From contig NZ_KE952917.1 of the NCBI RefSeq assembly GCF_000466385.1, positions 1-48,137 on the forward strand: a stretch of DNA of 48,137 bases. Direction: 5' to 3'. The stretch's first letter is position 1. Each line of letters opens with the position of its first letter. Of the stretch, positions 1 through 7,765 are shown in pieces. Below the pieces are notes generated by a model. It did not search any database. It saw nothing but the letters and a program-made list of their open reading frames with translations, and was not told the DNA's origin. The position numbers were made by a program, and so were the translations under genes. This stretch comes from Aneurinibacillus aneurinilyticus ATCC 12856. Its GTDB lineage: Bacteria > Bacillota > Bacilli > Aneurinibacillales > Aneurinibacillaceae.

Positions 1-69
1 CACACATTCGAGTTTCACTGTTCAGTTTTCAAGGGACTTTGTCGCTTGCTCTCAATCATGAGCGGCGAC
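1..69 (-). promoter_or_regulatory. leader of an rRNA operon running off the left edge
   Basis: Read on the minus strand, this stretch contains AAAGTCCCTTGAAAACTGAAC, minus its last base the kind of boxA-like segment that precedes 16S rRNA genes in Bacillales. It lies downstream of two promoters typed as rrn P1 and P2. In B. subtilis an rRNA cluster also follows pdaB. The 16S gene itself is not in the window; its position just beyond base 1 is inferred. Confidence 0.6.
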
Positions 70-75
70 TTTTAT

Positions 76-104
76 ATCTTATCAAATCCAATTTGAAAAA
101 GCAA
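76..104 (-). promoter_or_regulatory. rrn P2-type sigma-A promoter
   Basis: On the minus strand a -35 box TTGCTT (99-104) and a -10 box TAAGAT (76-81) are separated by exactly 17 bases. Transcription would start near 69 and run off the left edge. It lies about 100 bases downstream of a second promoter, the usual tandem layout of rRNA operons. Confidence 0.7.
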
Positions 105-175
105 TATCTTTTTAAGAATTTCTGTTGATTTTTTTTCAAAAAGGGTTGTTTGCTGTTTTCACAGCGACAAAAAAC

Positions 176-205
176 AATATATCATGCATCTTATGGCAAT
201 GTCAA
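176..205 (-). promoter_or_regulatory. rrn P1-type sigma-A promoter
   Basis: On the minus strand a consensus -35 TTGACA (200-205) and a -10 TATATT (176-181) are separated by 18 bases. It is the upstream member of a tandem pair directed toward the left edge. The sequence just upstream is very AT-rich, as expected for an UP element. Confidence 0.7.
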
Positions 206-220
206 CATTGTTTTTATAAT

Positions 221-439
221 TTATTTATACTTCTTATTTCGGATATATTTGGTTAGCTCTTTCGGTGATACAAACCTGGCATACATCCTGAAAAGTATGT
301 GGTAGCGTTCTTCCATCGCTTTGCGGACCATCTCATCTATGCGGTAGTCACCTAGATCAAACAACACTTCCTCTAATTCCTTACGAATCAAATACTTAAT
401 CTCAGAACATTCACGTGCGGAAAATAAAAAGCCCATCAT
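221..439 (-). CDS. small conserved-looking hypothetical protein, 72 aa
   Basis: I do not recognise a named family. The product starts MMGFLFSARECSEIKYL, is predicted mostly helical and is rich in charged residues, ending in the basic run IRNKKYK. There is no signal peptide or membrane segment, so it is probably cytoplasmic. The ATG at 439 is preferred because AGGAG lies 11 bases upstream; a GTG at 451 would sit inside the ribosome-binding site. The gene lies between the SpoIIM-like gene and the rRNA promoters, and its stop falls only about 15 bases before rrn P1. It is real on coding grounds (good Shine-Dalgarno sequence, protein-like composition), but its function is unknown. Confidence 0.6.
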   Translation of the reverse strand: MMGFLFSARECSEIKYLIRKELEEVLFDLGDYRIDEMVRKAMEERYHILFRMYARFVSPKELTKYIRNKKYK

Positions 440-521
440 AATCTTTCCCACTCCTCTTCACTCGATTAAATATGGGATTATATTTCCAATTTATTGTGCT
501 CTTTATACCCCAAAAAGGAGG

Positions 522-546
522 AAAAGCCACGGCGAAGCCTGGCTTC
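522..546 (-). terminator. intrinsic terminator after the SpoIIM-like gene
   Basis: On the minus strand AAGCCA pairs with TGGCTT around a short GC-rich core, followed by a T-rich run (TTTTCCTCCTTTTT). It lies just 3' of the SpoIIM-like gene. Confidence 0.65.
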
Positions 547-554
547 CCGCAGCT

Positions 555-1211
555 TTATTTAAACATGTCTTTCACAACACTCATTTCTTGCCCCATAAAA
601 TTCTGAATCAACAGTGGTGTAACCGTACTTTCAATAATGGCAGCCAAGAACAGCATAACAACAATGGTCCCAATAATAAGAGGCAGATCCCTAAGCATTT
701 CTCCAAATCTTGCTTTCGCTCCAGCCCGCCGCTCTTTTACAAACCAGCTGACTATCCAATCATACGTTAGAACACCAAGCTTAATACCAATTGCTGAAGC
801 AAAAATAATCGCACTAAGCTCCAAAATCCCATGGGGCAAAATTCCAGCCAAAAAAATCTTAAGCGGATTTACTCCCCCATTGGCATATACCTTAAGCAAA
901 AATCCGAGCAGAATGCCGTTGGTGATAAGTCCAAGAGCCGGATACAGGCCAAGGAAAAAGATTCCTAATCCCACCATGCTAAACGCAGCTATCACATTGT
1001 TCTCAAAAATCACCCAGAACGTGTACAGTGGATTATTCGCATCATTAATATGCTTGGCAATACGCTGGATACTGTCCATCATTTGCTTTGCTGCCTGTTT
1101 AATGGCTTCCGCATTCGTATAGCCCAGAAAAATGCCGAGCAACATTAACGCTAAACCAATCCATATATATCGTTTATTCTTACGAACAATGGTTCCCAAT
1201 CTTCGCATCAT
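555..1211 (-). CDS. SpoIIM-family (DUF95) membrane protein
   Basis: This 218-aa integral membrane protein resembles stage II sporulation protein M. It has a basic N-terminus (MMRRLGTIVRKNKRY), a first hydrophobic helix at about 14-32, then an outward loop with TFWVIFENNVIAAF. This is followed by helices at about 75-110, 120-145 and 180-205, including the characteristic GILPHGILELSA segment. In B. subtilis, SpoIIM works with SpoIID and SpoIIP in peptidoglycan remodelling during engulfment. Many paralogues of this family have no known role, and this copy is not in a spoII operon. It starts at the first of two ATGs, with AGGAG 11 bases upstream. It is convergent with nothing and divergent from pdaB, which suggests a sporulation or cell-envelope role (inference). 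Confidence 0.8.
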   Translation of the reverse strand: MMRRLGTIVRKNKRYIWIGLALMLLGIFLGYTNAEAIKQAAKQMMDSIQRIAKHINDANNPLYTFWVIFENNVIAAFSMVGLGIFFLGLYPALGLITNGILLGFLLKVYANGGVNPLKIFLAGILPHGILELSAIIFASAIGIKLGVLTYDWIVSWFVKERRAGAKARFGEMLRDLPLIIGTIVVMLFLAAIIESTVTPLLIQNFMGQEMSVVKDMFK

Positions 1212-1294
1212 GTTCTTCCGCTCTCCTTTCCTATGCAGTTTTCCCTTCTTGATAATATCATAATTCTTTTCTTTGCATTCTTCTTATTCTGCAG

Positions 1295-1323
1295 ACATAT
1301 CCTTGTCTCACCTGCATACATAT
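1295..1323 (+). promoter_or_regulatory. candidate sigma-E-like promoter of pdaB
   Basis: ACATATC (1295-1301) and CATACATAT (1315-1323), with 13 bases between, resemble the sigma-E consensus (KMATATT / CATACANT). B. subtilis pdaB is expressed under sigma-E, which makes the match meaningful, but the -35 fit is only partial. Confidence 0.4.
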
Positions 1324-1361
1324 GTAATGGACAAGGATTAAGCCTGTAAGGGGGTGTAATT

Positions 1362-2120
1362 TTGTTTTGGATTGTAAATGCCAGACGCCTTAAACAGTAT
1401 CTTATTATTATCACGGCTGCTTTATTCGCCATAGGCATTGCCTGGGCAGAAAGAGACAACATCTCCATCTTTACGTCCGGAAAGAACGGTCCGAATGCAA
1501 TTTATAAAGTAGATACGAAAGAGAAAAAGCTCGCACTCACATTCGATATCAGTTGGGGTGAGGAAAGAACCGGACCAATTCTTGATATTCTGGAGAAAAA
1601 GGGTGTAAAAAAAGCAACGTTCTTTCTCTCTTCGCCTTGGAGTGAAACTCATCCAGAAATCGTTAAACGGATTAAGGACATGGGCTATGAAATCGGTTCC
1701 CACGGTCATAAACATGTCAACTACAGTAGCTTAACCGATGAAGAAATCAAGGCCCAAATCGGAAAAGCTCATGAAACTCTTAGGGAACTAACAGGCAATG
1801 CTCCAAATCTTATCCGCACACCGAATGGCGACTTTGACAAACGGGTACTTAAAATTGCGGACAAGATGGGTTATACCGTTGTCCAGTGGGACACCGATTC
1901 AAAAGACTGGATGAACCCAGGAACCGAACAAATTGTTCAAAATGTAGTGGGAAAAGCTCACCCTGGCGATATCGTTCTTATGCATGCCAGTGATTCATGC
2001 AAACAAACACACCTGGCGCTCCCTACAATTATCGATCAGCTTCGTGGAAAGGGATATGAATTTGCTACCGTCTCAGAACTGATGGCAGGTACAAAGGTAA
2101 ACACAAAAGAAATCAAATAA
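1362..2120 (+). CDS. pdaB: PdaB polysaccharide deacetylase of sporulation
   Basis: This 252-aa protein has an N-terminal membrane anchor (about 12-28, LIIITAALFAIGIAWA) and a NodB-type polysaccharide deacetylase domain from about 55 to 235. The TFDISWG segment carries the metal-site Asp, GSHGHKHVNYSSL has the metal-binding His pair, and RTPNGDF and VLMHAS match the later conserved motifs. PdaB is needed for spore cortex maintenance late in sporulation and acts on the forespore side. The start is TTG at 1362, preceded by AAGGGGGTG about 5 bases away; no ATG fits better. The gene is convergent with kbaA, sharing a bidirectional terminator, as in the B. subtilis order gerD-kbaA-pdaB. In Bacillus this protein was formerly called YbaN. 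Confidence 0.93.
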   Translation: MFWIVNARRLKQYLIIITAALFAIGIAWAERDNISIFTSGKNGPNAIYKVDTKEKKLALTFDISWGEERTGPILDILEKKGVKKATFFLSSPWSETHPEIVKRIKDMGYEIGSHGHKHVNYSSLTDEEIKAQIGKAHETLRELTGNAPNLIRTPNGDFDKRVLKIADKMGYTVVQWDTDSKDWMNPGTEQIVQNVVGKAHPGDIVLMHASDSCKQTHLALPTIIDQLRGKGYEFATVSELMAGTKVNTKEIK

Positions 2121-2339
2121 AATGAAATCTGACGAAGCAGGCAGTTTCTTCCTCCCTCATCCACCCTTCCTCGATTTCTTCGGATCTTGATAGGGGAGGT
2201 TTGCTGCCCGTTAAGTCGGGATAAATTAAGAAAAATGCGTGGGCGTTTCCAATTGCTTCTCCTTCCATGCTACAAACAGACGCACTGCAAGTTTTTCAAG
2301 GAGACCCATCCAGAAAAGAGGACACCTTTCTTATCCATT

Positions 2340-2376
2340 AAAAAAGCCTGGCGGTTACTTCGCCAGGCTTTCGTTT
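2340..2376. terminator. bidirectional terminator overlapping the kbaA stop codon
   Basis: The 10-bp perfect stem AAGCCTGGCG / CGCCAGGCTT (2344-2353 and 2361-2370) is flanked by A and T runs on both sides. The kbaA stop codon lies in the loop, so the last codons of kbaA form one arm. It can end transcription from both pdaB and kbaA. Confidence 0.85.
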
Positions 2377-2951
2377 TTCTGCAAAATACGGTGCAATTGC
2401 ATAATCTGCCATGTATTGCATAACAGGAGAGGTACGATCATCATAATCATCGATTTCGGGTTATTCTCCCGCAACGCTGGAATCCATTCAAGAATCGTGA
2501 CAACAAACATAAAGAAGATGGTCGGAACCCAGGCTGAAGCATTGGTAGCCCTAACTTTGAAATAAGCTACAACGACGGCATACGCCAACAGAATAAGCGG
2601 AAGCCATGTATAAGTAAGCATCGACTCATGCTTTGCAAAGATATCATGCCTTAGTACGACAAAATCTATAAATACAAACACAATTAGAATAATTTGTATT
2701 CCTATCCATAGACTTTTGCGTCTAAAAACGCTTAGCGCAAGATAATTCAGTGTCAAATACGCAAAAAAGCCCATCTGACTGACTACACTAAACATTAAGC
2801 CTGCAAGCAGACTCCCGATAAGAGCCATACCAAAATTAGCAAACCCGCCATCCAATTGCTCCTGCCCGATAATCGAACCCGAAATTAGCGCGCCAACTGC
2901 TCCCATAAGAAGCGTTGTATAAAAAAGAAAAGACCACTTCCTTAATGTCAC
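2355..2951 (-). CDS. kbaA: KbaA, activator of the KinB sporulation pathway
   Basis: This 198-aa polytopic membrane protein has about six hydrophobic segments (for example LLMGAVGALISG, NFGMALIGSLLAGLMF and IQIILIVFVFIDFVVL). The sequence and its place between gerD and pdaB identify KbaA. In B. subtilis, KbaA is required for signalling by the membrane histidine kinase KinB into the Spo0 phosphorelay. The start is taken as GTG at 2951 because GGGGG lies 7 bases upstream. A longer reading from 2996 would add 15 hydrophilic residues without a ribosome-binding site. The terminator stem is built from its last codons. Confidence 0.85.
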   Translation of the reverse strand: MTLRKWSFLFYTTLLMGAVGALISGSIIGQEQLDGGFANFGMALIGSLLAGLMFSVVSQMGFFAYLTLNYLALSVFRRKSLWIGIQIILIVFVFIDFVVLRHDIFAKHESMLTYTWLPLILLAYAVVVAYFKVRATNASAWVPTIFFMFVVTILEWIPALRENNPKSMIMMIVPLLLCNTWQIMQLHRILQKNESLAK

Positions 2952-3154
2952 TGATATACCCCCATGTTCCTTTTCTTTCTTATATGATTGTACCAATCGC
3001 CCTATAAAAAAACCAGCAATTTCGCGTATTTGCCATAATCACCAAACATGCCATCATCCACCATACGTCCTTTTCATCTCAGCAGGATAAACCATACTCC
3101 ACTTTCGCATGCTAATGAATAGCCACCCCAATCGAGAAAAGAGGGAAGGACAAC

Positions 3155-3826
3155 ATGAAACGCTTTACAGCTTCTAAAGGTTATATACTTTTCTCCATAC
3201 TGCTTATTGCAGTTATCCTTGCCGGATGTGGCGGAGGAAAACAACAGAAGGAGAAATCGACAACAGCAAGCTACAATGAAACCAAGCACATGGTCGTCGA
3301 TATCCTCAAAACAAAAGAAGGCCAAAAAGCCATAAAAGAAGCGATGAAAGGAAACCGTATGTCCACCCAAAGTAAACAAGGGGCAGGACAGGGCTCAGGG
3401 GCAGGCGGGGAAATGACCATCCAAGCTCATGAGATGATGAAGGATCCTAAGTTCGCTGGCGCAATGGCCAAAGCTATGCAGGAAGAAAACAAAAAACTCA
3501 TTAAAGACTTGATGAAAGATCCCGAATACCAAAAAATGATGTTAAACACAATGAAGGATCCAGACTATCAAAAAATGGTGCTGGAAACGATGAAAAGTCC
3601 AGCCTATCGTCAACAGACTATGGCAGTAATGAAAGAAGCTTTACAAAGTCCCATGTTTCGCCTTGAAATGATTAATATCGCCCAGAAAGCTCAGGAAGAA
3701 ATGGTAAAGCCTGAACCAACCAAGGAAACGAAGAAAGGGAAGAAGGGTGAACAAGGCGGACAAGGTAAAGGTCAAGGCGGACAAGGCCAAGGTAAAGCAG
3801 GTGGCGGCGGTGGTGGTGAAAAATAA
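3155..3826 (+). CDS. gerD: GerD spore germination lipoprotein
   Basis: This 223-aa lipoprotein has a signal peptide MKRFTASKGYILFSILLIAV followed by the lipobox LAGC, with Cys25 as the acylated residue. The core (about 85-185) is made of Met- and Lys-rich helical repeats such as MMKDPKFAGAMAK, LMKDPEYQKMM, TMKDPDYQKMV and TMKSPAYRQQ, the trimerising GerD helix region. The last 35 residues form a Lys/Gln/Gly tail with repeated GQGGQGKG units. GerD organises nutrient germinant receptors into the germinosome in the spore inner membrane. The start ATG has GAGGGAAGGA upstream. The sequence CATACTC (3093-3099) resembles a sigma-G -10 box, but I see no good -35 match. The Gly-rich tail looks longer than that of B. 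subtilis GerD. Confidence 0.92.
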   Translation: MKRFTASKGYILFSILLIAVILAGCGGGKQQKEKSTTASYNETKHMVVDILKTKEGQKAIKEAMKGNRMSTQSKQGAGQGSGAGGEMTIQAHEMMKDPKFAGAMAKAMQEENKKLIKDLMKDPEYQKMMLNTMKDPDYQKMVLETMKSPAYRQQTMAVMKEALQSPMFRLEMINIAQKAQEEMVKPEPTKETKKGKKGEQGGQGKGQGGQGQGKAGGGGGGEK

Positions 3827-3991
3827 TATTTATTCCTCAATCACCAGCTTCACAGGAAAAAAGAAAGCCTGGTTGGTGCCAAACCATTATGCAGCTCTTT
3901 TGCACAAGCAAAGTCTAACACACGACCTAATCGCCAATTTTTCGAGCAATACGTTCGGAAGAACGTCTCTGTCGCTTTCTTATCCATTAAG

Positions 3992-4030
3992 AAAAACGGA
4001 AGAGAACTGTCGCTTCTCTTCCGTTTTTTT
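3992..4030. terminator. bidirectional terminator between gerD and salA/mrp
   Basis: AAAAACGGAAGAGAA and TTCTCTTCCGTTTTT form a long near-perfect stem around a short loop, with A and T runs on either side. It can serve the convergent genes gerD and mrp. Confidence 0.88.
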
Positions 4031-4048
4031 ATATAAAAAATCTATATC

Positions 4049-5176
4049 CTATACGGTAATACCCGCTTTTTGGTCAACTTTTCTGGCCAGTTCCATATAA
4101 ATTGCGCCAATCAATTCGCTTTCCTGATATACAGAAGGACCGTAACGCTCTTCATCACGCATTGGCTCCGGTTGGCCCAGCGGAATTTGCGCCAGCAGCT
4201 CGCTTTGTAGTTCATCCGCCAGCTTCTCTCCACCGCCACTGCCGAAGATCGGATCTTTCTGTCCATCTTTATTGATGTAATAAGACATATTCTCGACCAC
4301 ACCAAGAATTTCATGATTGGTACGAATCGCCATCGCACCGGCACGTGCGGCAACAAAGGCTGCAGTCGGATGTGGTGTCGTTACAATAATCTCCTTACTC
4401 TGCGGGATCATCTGGTGCACATCAAGCGCTACATCACCCGTTCCAGGTGGCAGATCAAGAATCATATAATCAAGCTCGCCCCAATGAATTTCAGTAAAGA
4501 AGTTGCGAAGCATCTTACCAAGCATTGGCCCGCGCCAAATAATCGGCGAATTGTCCTCAACGAAAAAGCCCATGGAAATAACTTTTACACCGAACCGTTG
4601 TACCGGCATTACCATATTTTCTACTACAACAGGCCGCTGAGTAATCCCCATCATATCCGGCACGCTAAAACCATAAATATCCGCATCAATCACACCAACT
4701 TTTTTCCCCATACGGGCCAAAGAAACAGCCAGGTTGACCGTTACAGTTGACTTACCTACGCCGCCTTTTCCACTTGTTACAGCAATGAATTGGGTTTTAG
4801 AATCCGGGGCAAGCAACGGAGAAATCTGCTGTAGACCCGCACCATGTCCCTGTACAGTGCCTCCATTGGGCGCGGAAGCCCCAGGAGCTGTATTGCCCCC
4901 GCGGATTAATGCAGCTACACGTGCACGCTCTTCATCCGTCATCGTTCCAAAATGGACAACTACTTCTTGTGCCCCTAACGCTTTAATCGCGTTCTCTACG
5001 TCCTCCTGAATCTTTACTTTTAACGGACAGCCTTGAATGGTCAGGATTACGTCCAATTGTACTTTATTATCATCAATCTTAATATTGCGTACCATGCCTA
5101 GCTCTACCACGCTGCGATGGATCTCCGGATCTTCGACTCCTTGGAGAGCTTCCAATACTTTTTCTTCTGTAATCAA
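4049..5176 (-). CDS. salA: Mrp/ApbC-type P-loop ATPase (SalA)
   Basis: This 375-aa protein has an N-terminal MIP18/DUF59 domain (about 1-80), a low-complexity linker rich in Gly, Ala and Pro (about 93-115), and a ParA/MinD-like ATPase domain. The deviant Walker A motif SGKGGVGKS lies at 135-143, and later motifs include IDADIYGFS and LDLPPGTGD. Proteins of this family carry Fe-S clusters or regulate transcription; in B. subtilis the orthologue SalA (YbaL) affects exoprotease expression through scoC. The C-terminal CxxC seen in many Mrp proteins is absent (the segment is NMSYYINKDG), as in SalA. The TTG start at 5176 is chosen because AGGTG lies 7 bases upstream. It is probably cotranscribed with cwlD, whose stop is 67 bases upstream with no terminator between. 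Confidence 0.9.
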   Translation of the reverse strand: MITEEKVLEALQGVEDPEIHRSVVELGMVRNIKIDDNKVQLDVILTIQGCPLKVKIQEDVENAIKALGAQEVVVHFGTMTDEERARVAALIRGGNTAPGASAPNGGTVQGHGAGLQQISPLLAPDSKTQFIAVTSGKGGVGKSTVTVNLAVSLARMGKKVGVIDADIYGFSVPDMMGITQRPVVVENMVMPVQRFGVKVISMGFFVEDNSPIIWRGPMLGKMLRNFFTEIHWGELDYMILDLPPGTGDVALDVHQMIPQSKEIIVTTPHPTAAFVAARAGAMAIRTNHEILGVVENMSYYINKDGQKDPIFGSGGGEKLADELQSELLAQIPLGQPEPMRDEERYGPSVYQESELIGAIYMELARKVDQKAGITV

Positions 5177-5243
5177 TATGGTTCACCTCTTCGAAATGAC
5201 GTACTCTTCCCATTATACCACCCCGCAATTTATCCTCCAAAGT

Positions 5244-5963
5244 TTATTGTACACCTTCCACAGTTTCACCGGAGTAATAACGAAGAATACCCTGATAGAT
5301 AGCATTCGCCATTTGCTTCTGGTATTGGGAAGACTCCATTAGCTTAGCTTCCTGTTCATTAGATAAAAATCCGACCTCAACTAATGCAGCTGGGCATTCA
5401 ACCGCACGCAGAATAAAAATGTCTCCTGTTTTTTTGGCGGTCCTGTCTGTATTATTTATTACACGCTTAATTTCATCCTGGATTAAGTGGGCTACCTGAC
5501 CAGAGCCCTTAAGGGTAGGTGAGTAAAACGTCTGTGCCCCCTTCCAGCGTGGGGATGGAATGGCATTTAAGTGTATACTGATTAGCAAATCAGCATCCTT
5601 TTCTTTAATCATTCTGGCTCGACTCAGAAGATCCTCGGTTTTTCTTTTACTCAAACCCTTCGTACCCGGGTTAGCTAGGTCAGTATCGACTTCCCGGGTC
5701 ATAACGACAAGCGCTCCTGCTTCCTGCAAAAAATCCCGTAAGAATAAGCTGATAGGTAACGTTACATCTTTCTCAATCAATCCGGCTTTACTCTTCGCTC
5801 CTCCATCCGGGCCTCCATGTCCAGCATCAACTACGATAATTTTCCCGGATAGGGGAAGCGACCATGTGGACCATGACTCATCATCTGCCGGCATATTATA
5901 TGTGAACAATGTTACGAGAAGCAGTAATGCTCCTAGCCAAATCAATGTTTTTCGTCTCAGCAC
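5244..5963 (-). CDS. cwlD: CwlD N-acetylmuramoyl-L-alanine amidase (spore cortex)
   Basis: This 239-aa protein has an N-terminal signal-anchor (LIWLGALLLLVTLF) and an Amidase_3 catalytic domain from about 37 to 230. The zinc ligands are in VVDAGHGGPDGG (His), IEKD (Glu) and SIHLNA (His), and the catalytic Glu is in ALVEVGFLSN. CwlD cleaves the stem peptide from muramic acid in the forespore so that PdaA can make muramic delta-lactam, the cortex signature needed for germination. GTG at 5963 is preferred, with GGAGG 8 bases upstream; a reading from 6008 would add 15 residues, including two Cys, without a ribosome-binding site. The resulting length is close to the 237 aa of B. subtilis CwlD. Confidence 0.93.
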   Translation of the reverse strand: MLRRKTLIWLGALLLLVTLFTYNMPADDESWSTWSLPLSGKIIVVDAGHGGPDGGAKSKAGLIEKDVTLPISLFLRDFLQEAGALVVMTREVDTDLANPGTKGLSKRKTEDLLSRARMIKEKDADLLISIHLNAIPSPRWKGAQTFYSPTLKGSGQVAHLIQDEIKRVINNTDRTAKKTGDIFILRAVECPAALVEVGFLSNEQEAKLMESSQYQKQMANAIYQGILRYYSGETVEGVQ

Positions 5964-6044
5964 GTCCCGTTCCTCCCCGTTACCTCTTTTACTACAACAT
6001 ATGTACAACCTCCATGTTTATTCGTATTAGCTATTCTCAAACAA

Positions 6045-6079
6045 CAAAAAAGCGGGCTTCATTATAAAAGTCCGCTTTT
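6045..6079 (-). terminator. intrinsic terminator after ybaK
   Basis: AAAAGCGG and CCGCTTTT form the stem (6048-6055 and 6072-6079), extended inward by CTT/AAG with one mismatch. On the minus strand it ends in TTTTTTG, just 3' of ybaK. Confidence 0.75.
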
Positions 6080-6084
6080 CGCTG

Positions 6085-6528
6085 TTACAGGAGTCTTAAC
6101 TTGCGTTGTTTTTTTCCGTAGGATAAACCGTTGCGAAACCACTTAAGTGCCACATCCTCAGCAATAATGGAGACGGAATACACGTCCCATTCTCCAATAT
6201 GGCGAGACAGCCGATACTCATTTGCAAGAGAATAAATCGTGGAAAAATGCTCTTTTGTATAGCTATGCTCAATTTCCTCGGTGGTTCGGCCCGCTTCATA
6301 CTGTTTACTCGCGTCTACTCCGCGAAAGAAGAACTCACAAATAATCTCAGTCAGGTATTCTTCGATCAGGTAACGCTGAAGCAACGTAAGATGACGAATG
6401 GAAACATGAATGACACTGGCGTAGTATTCATGTACCTCTTTCCGGTCGATGCCGTTCATCACCCTTTTTCGGATGCTTTCATCCCGGGTTCGGGCATATT
6501 TTTCAAAAGAAACAATATTATTTTCCAT
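6085..6528 (-). CDS. ybaK: YbaK-like DUF2521 protein
   Basis: This 147-aa soluble, mostly helical protein begins MENNIVSFEKYARTRDESIRK and ends with a basic tail. Its sequence and its position between rpsI and cwlD match YbaK of B. subtilis (DUF2521), whose biochemical role is not established to my knowledge. It is unrelated to the E. coli Cys-tRNA deacylase also called YbaK. The ATG has AAGGTGA upstream. It has its own downstream terminator and is separated from rpsI by another one, so it is probably transcribed alone. The methyltransferase gene ybaJ that sits here in B. subtilis is missing. Confidence 0.8.
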   Translation of the reverse strand: MENNIVSFEKYARTRDESIRKRVMNGIDRKEVHEYYASVIHVSIRHLTLLQRYLIEEYLTEIICEFFFRGVDASKQYEAGRTTEEIEHSYTKEHFSTIYSLANEYRLSRHIGEWDVYSVSIIAEDVALKWFRNGLSYGKKQRKLRLL

Positions 6529-6595
6529 GCAATCACCTTGCTTTATCTTATGGTCCTCGCTTTAGGATTGCCTCCCTTTTCGCTGACTCATACAT

Positions 6596-6631
6596 AAAAA
6601 AACAAAAAGCCCAATCCTTTTGGGATTGGGC
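6596..6631 (-). terminator. intrinsic terminator of rplM-rpsI
   Basis: A perfect stem GCCCAATCC / GGATTGGGC with a TTTT/AAAA loop (6609-6631) is followed on the minus strand by a long T run. It lies 28 bases after the rpsI stop. Confidence 0.92.
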
Positions 6632-6659
6632 GTGGGTGTCTATATGAATGGGCTCCAAA

Positions 6660-7052
6660 TTAGCGTTTGGAGAACTGAGGCGCACGACGAGCCGCTTTAA
6701 GACCGTATTTTTTACGCTCTTTCATACGCGGATCACGAGTCAGGAAGCCTGCGGATTTTAATGCACCGCGAAGCTCCGGATCAGCTTCCAGCAACGCACG
6801 GGAGATACCATGACGGATCGCACCCGCTTGACCTGTTGTACCGCCACCATTTACGTTTACGAGTACGTCGTACTTACCTTCTGTTTCAGTAAGAACGAGC
6901 GGTTGTTTTACGATAAGTTTCAGAGTTTCAAGACCAAAGAATTCATCCATTGAACGTTTGTTAATAATGATTTGACCATCGCCTGGTACAAGGCGAACGC
7001 GTGCAATGGAGTTTTTACGACGACCTGTTCCGTAGTATTGAACTTGTGCCAC
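6660..7052 (-). CDS. rpsI: 30S ribosomal protein S9
   Basis: This 130-aa protein is full length. The N-terminal [14 protein letters not shown] and the C-terminal [11 protein letters not shown] are diagnostic; the basic tail of S9 reaches the P-site tRNA on the small subunit. It starts at GTG with AAGGAGGGT upstream. It is the second gene of the rplM-rpsI operon, 18 bases after rplM, and is followed by a strong terminator. Confidence 0.97.
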   Translation of the reverse strand: MAQVQYYGTGRRKNSIARVRLVPGDGQIIINKRSMDEFFGLETLKLIVKQPLVLTETEGKYDVLVNVNGGGTTGQAGAIRHGISRALLEADPELRGALKSAGFLTRDPRMKERKKYGLKAARRAPQFSKR

Positions 7053-7070
7053 GAATTTACCCTCCTTTTA

Positions 7071-7508
7071 CTACCCGCGCAGTTCCCATTTTTCAGGTTT
7101 TTGCGCTTGATGTGGATGTTCAGTGCCGGCATATACATTCAGCTTCGTAATCAGCTTACGGCCTAGACGATTTTTCGGCAGCATGCCTTTAACAGCAAGC
7201 TCGATAATACGTTCAGGCTTCGTTGCGATCATTTGACCGGCTGAAGTTGCTTTCAATCCACCCGGATAGCCGGAATGACGATAGTAGAACTTATCTGTCA
7301 TTTTCTTACCAGTCAGTTGGATTTTTTCAGCGTTGATAATAACGACGAAATCGCCTGCGTCAACGTGTGGTGTAAACTCAGGTTTGAATTTTCCACGAAG
7401 AATGGATGCTACTTCACTAGCAAGACGTCCAAGCGTTTGCCCTTCAGCATCAACTACATACCATTTACGCTCTACTTCGAGTGGCTTGGCCATGTATGTG
7501 GTGCGCAT
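7071..7508 (-). CDS. rplM: 50S ribosomal protein L13
   Basis: The 145-aa sequence carries the L13 signatures [31 protein letters not shown] and [10 protein letters not shown], and ends [17 protein letters not shown]13 is an early-assembly protein of the large subunit. AGGAGGG precedes the ATG by 6 bases. It heads the rplM-rpsI operon and has its own promoter and a structured leader, consistent with autoregulation by the L13-leader RNA known in Bacillales. Confidence 0.97.
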   Translation of the reverse strand: MRTTYMAKPLEVERKWYVVDAEGQTLGRLASEVASILRGKFKPEFTPHVDAGDFVVIINAEKIQLTGKKMTDKFYYRHSGYPGGLKATSAGQMIATKPERIIELAVKGMLPKNRLGRKLITKLNVYAGTEHPHQAQKPEKWELRG

Positions 7509-7607
7509 TGTTTTCCCTCCTAAAAAGCGTGCATTTCATAAATGTTCCGTTAACCATTATATTTTAAAAACCGACATATTCGGGGCATAGTGGGTTTTAA
7601 AATACCG
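7509..7607 (-). promoter_or_regulatory. candidate L13 autoregulatory leader
   Basis: The roughly 100-base leader between the rplM promoter and the rplM start can fold in two ways. ATTCGG pairs with CCGAAT, and the nested ATTTTAAAACC can instead pair with GGTTTTTAAAAT. It ends with GTTAACGGA and GCACGCTTTTTAGGAGG. Bacillales have a conserved L13 leader controlling rplM-rpsI; the placement fits, but I could not align it to the family model. Confidence 0.5.
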
Positions 7608-7613
7608 AATTTG

Positions 7614-7643
7614 ATGATACTACATATTAGGTGATGAAGTCAA
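7614..7643 (-). promoter_or_regulatory. sigma-A promoter of rplM-rpsI
   Basis: The minus strand shows -35 TTGACT (7638-7643) and -10 TATCAT (7614-7619) with an 18-base spacer. Transcription would begin near 7607, about 100 bases before rplM. Confidence 0.7.
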
Positions 7644-7765
7644 GAAAAAATTATACACCAGGTAGCGTTGACAGGATGAAATGACTGGAAAAATATATCT
7701 GTTTCTTTCTTGCAAGAAGTTTCTTCTGTCTTCTGTCCACTGTCCCTATCTCCAAGCTGGTCCCA

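Noticed and set aside
637-1122. 161-codon open frame on the plus strand opposite the SpoIIM-like gene
   Set aside because: It is antisense to a clear membrane-protein gene, has no ribosome-binding site and has no protein-like features.
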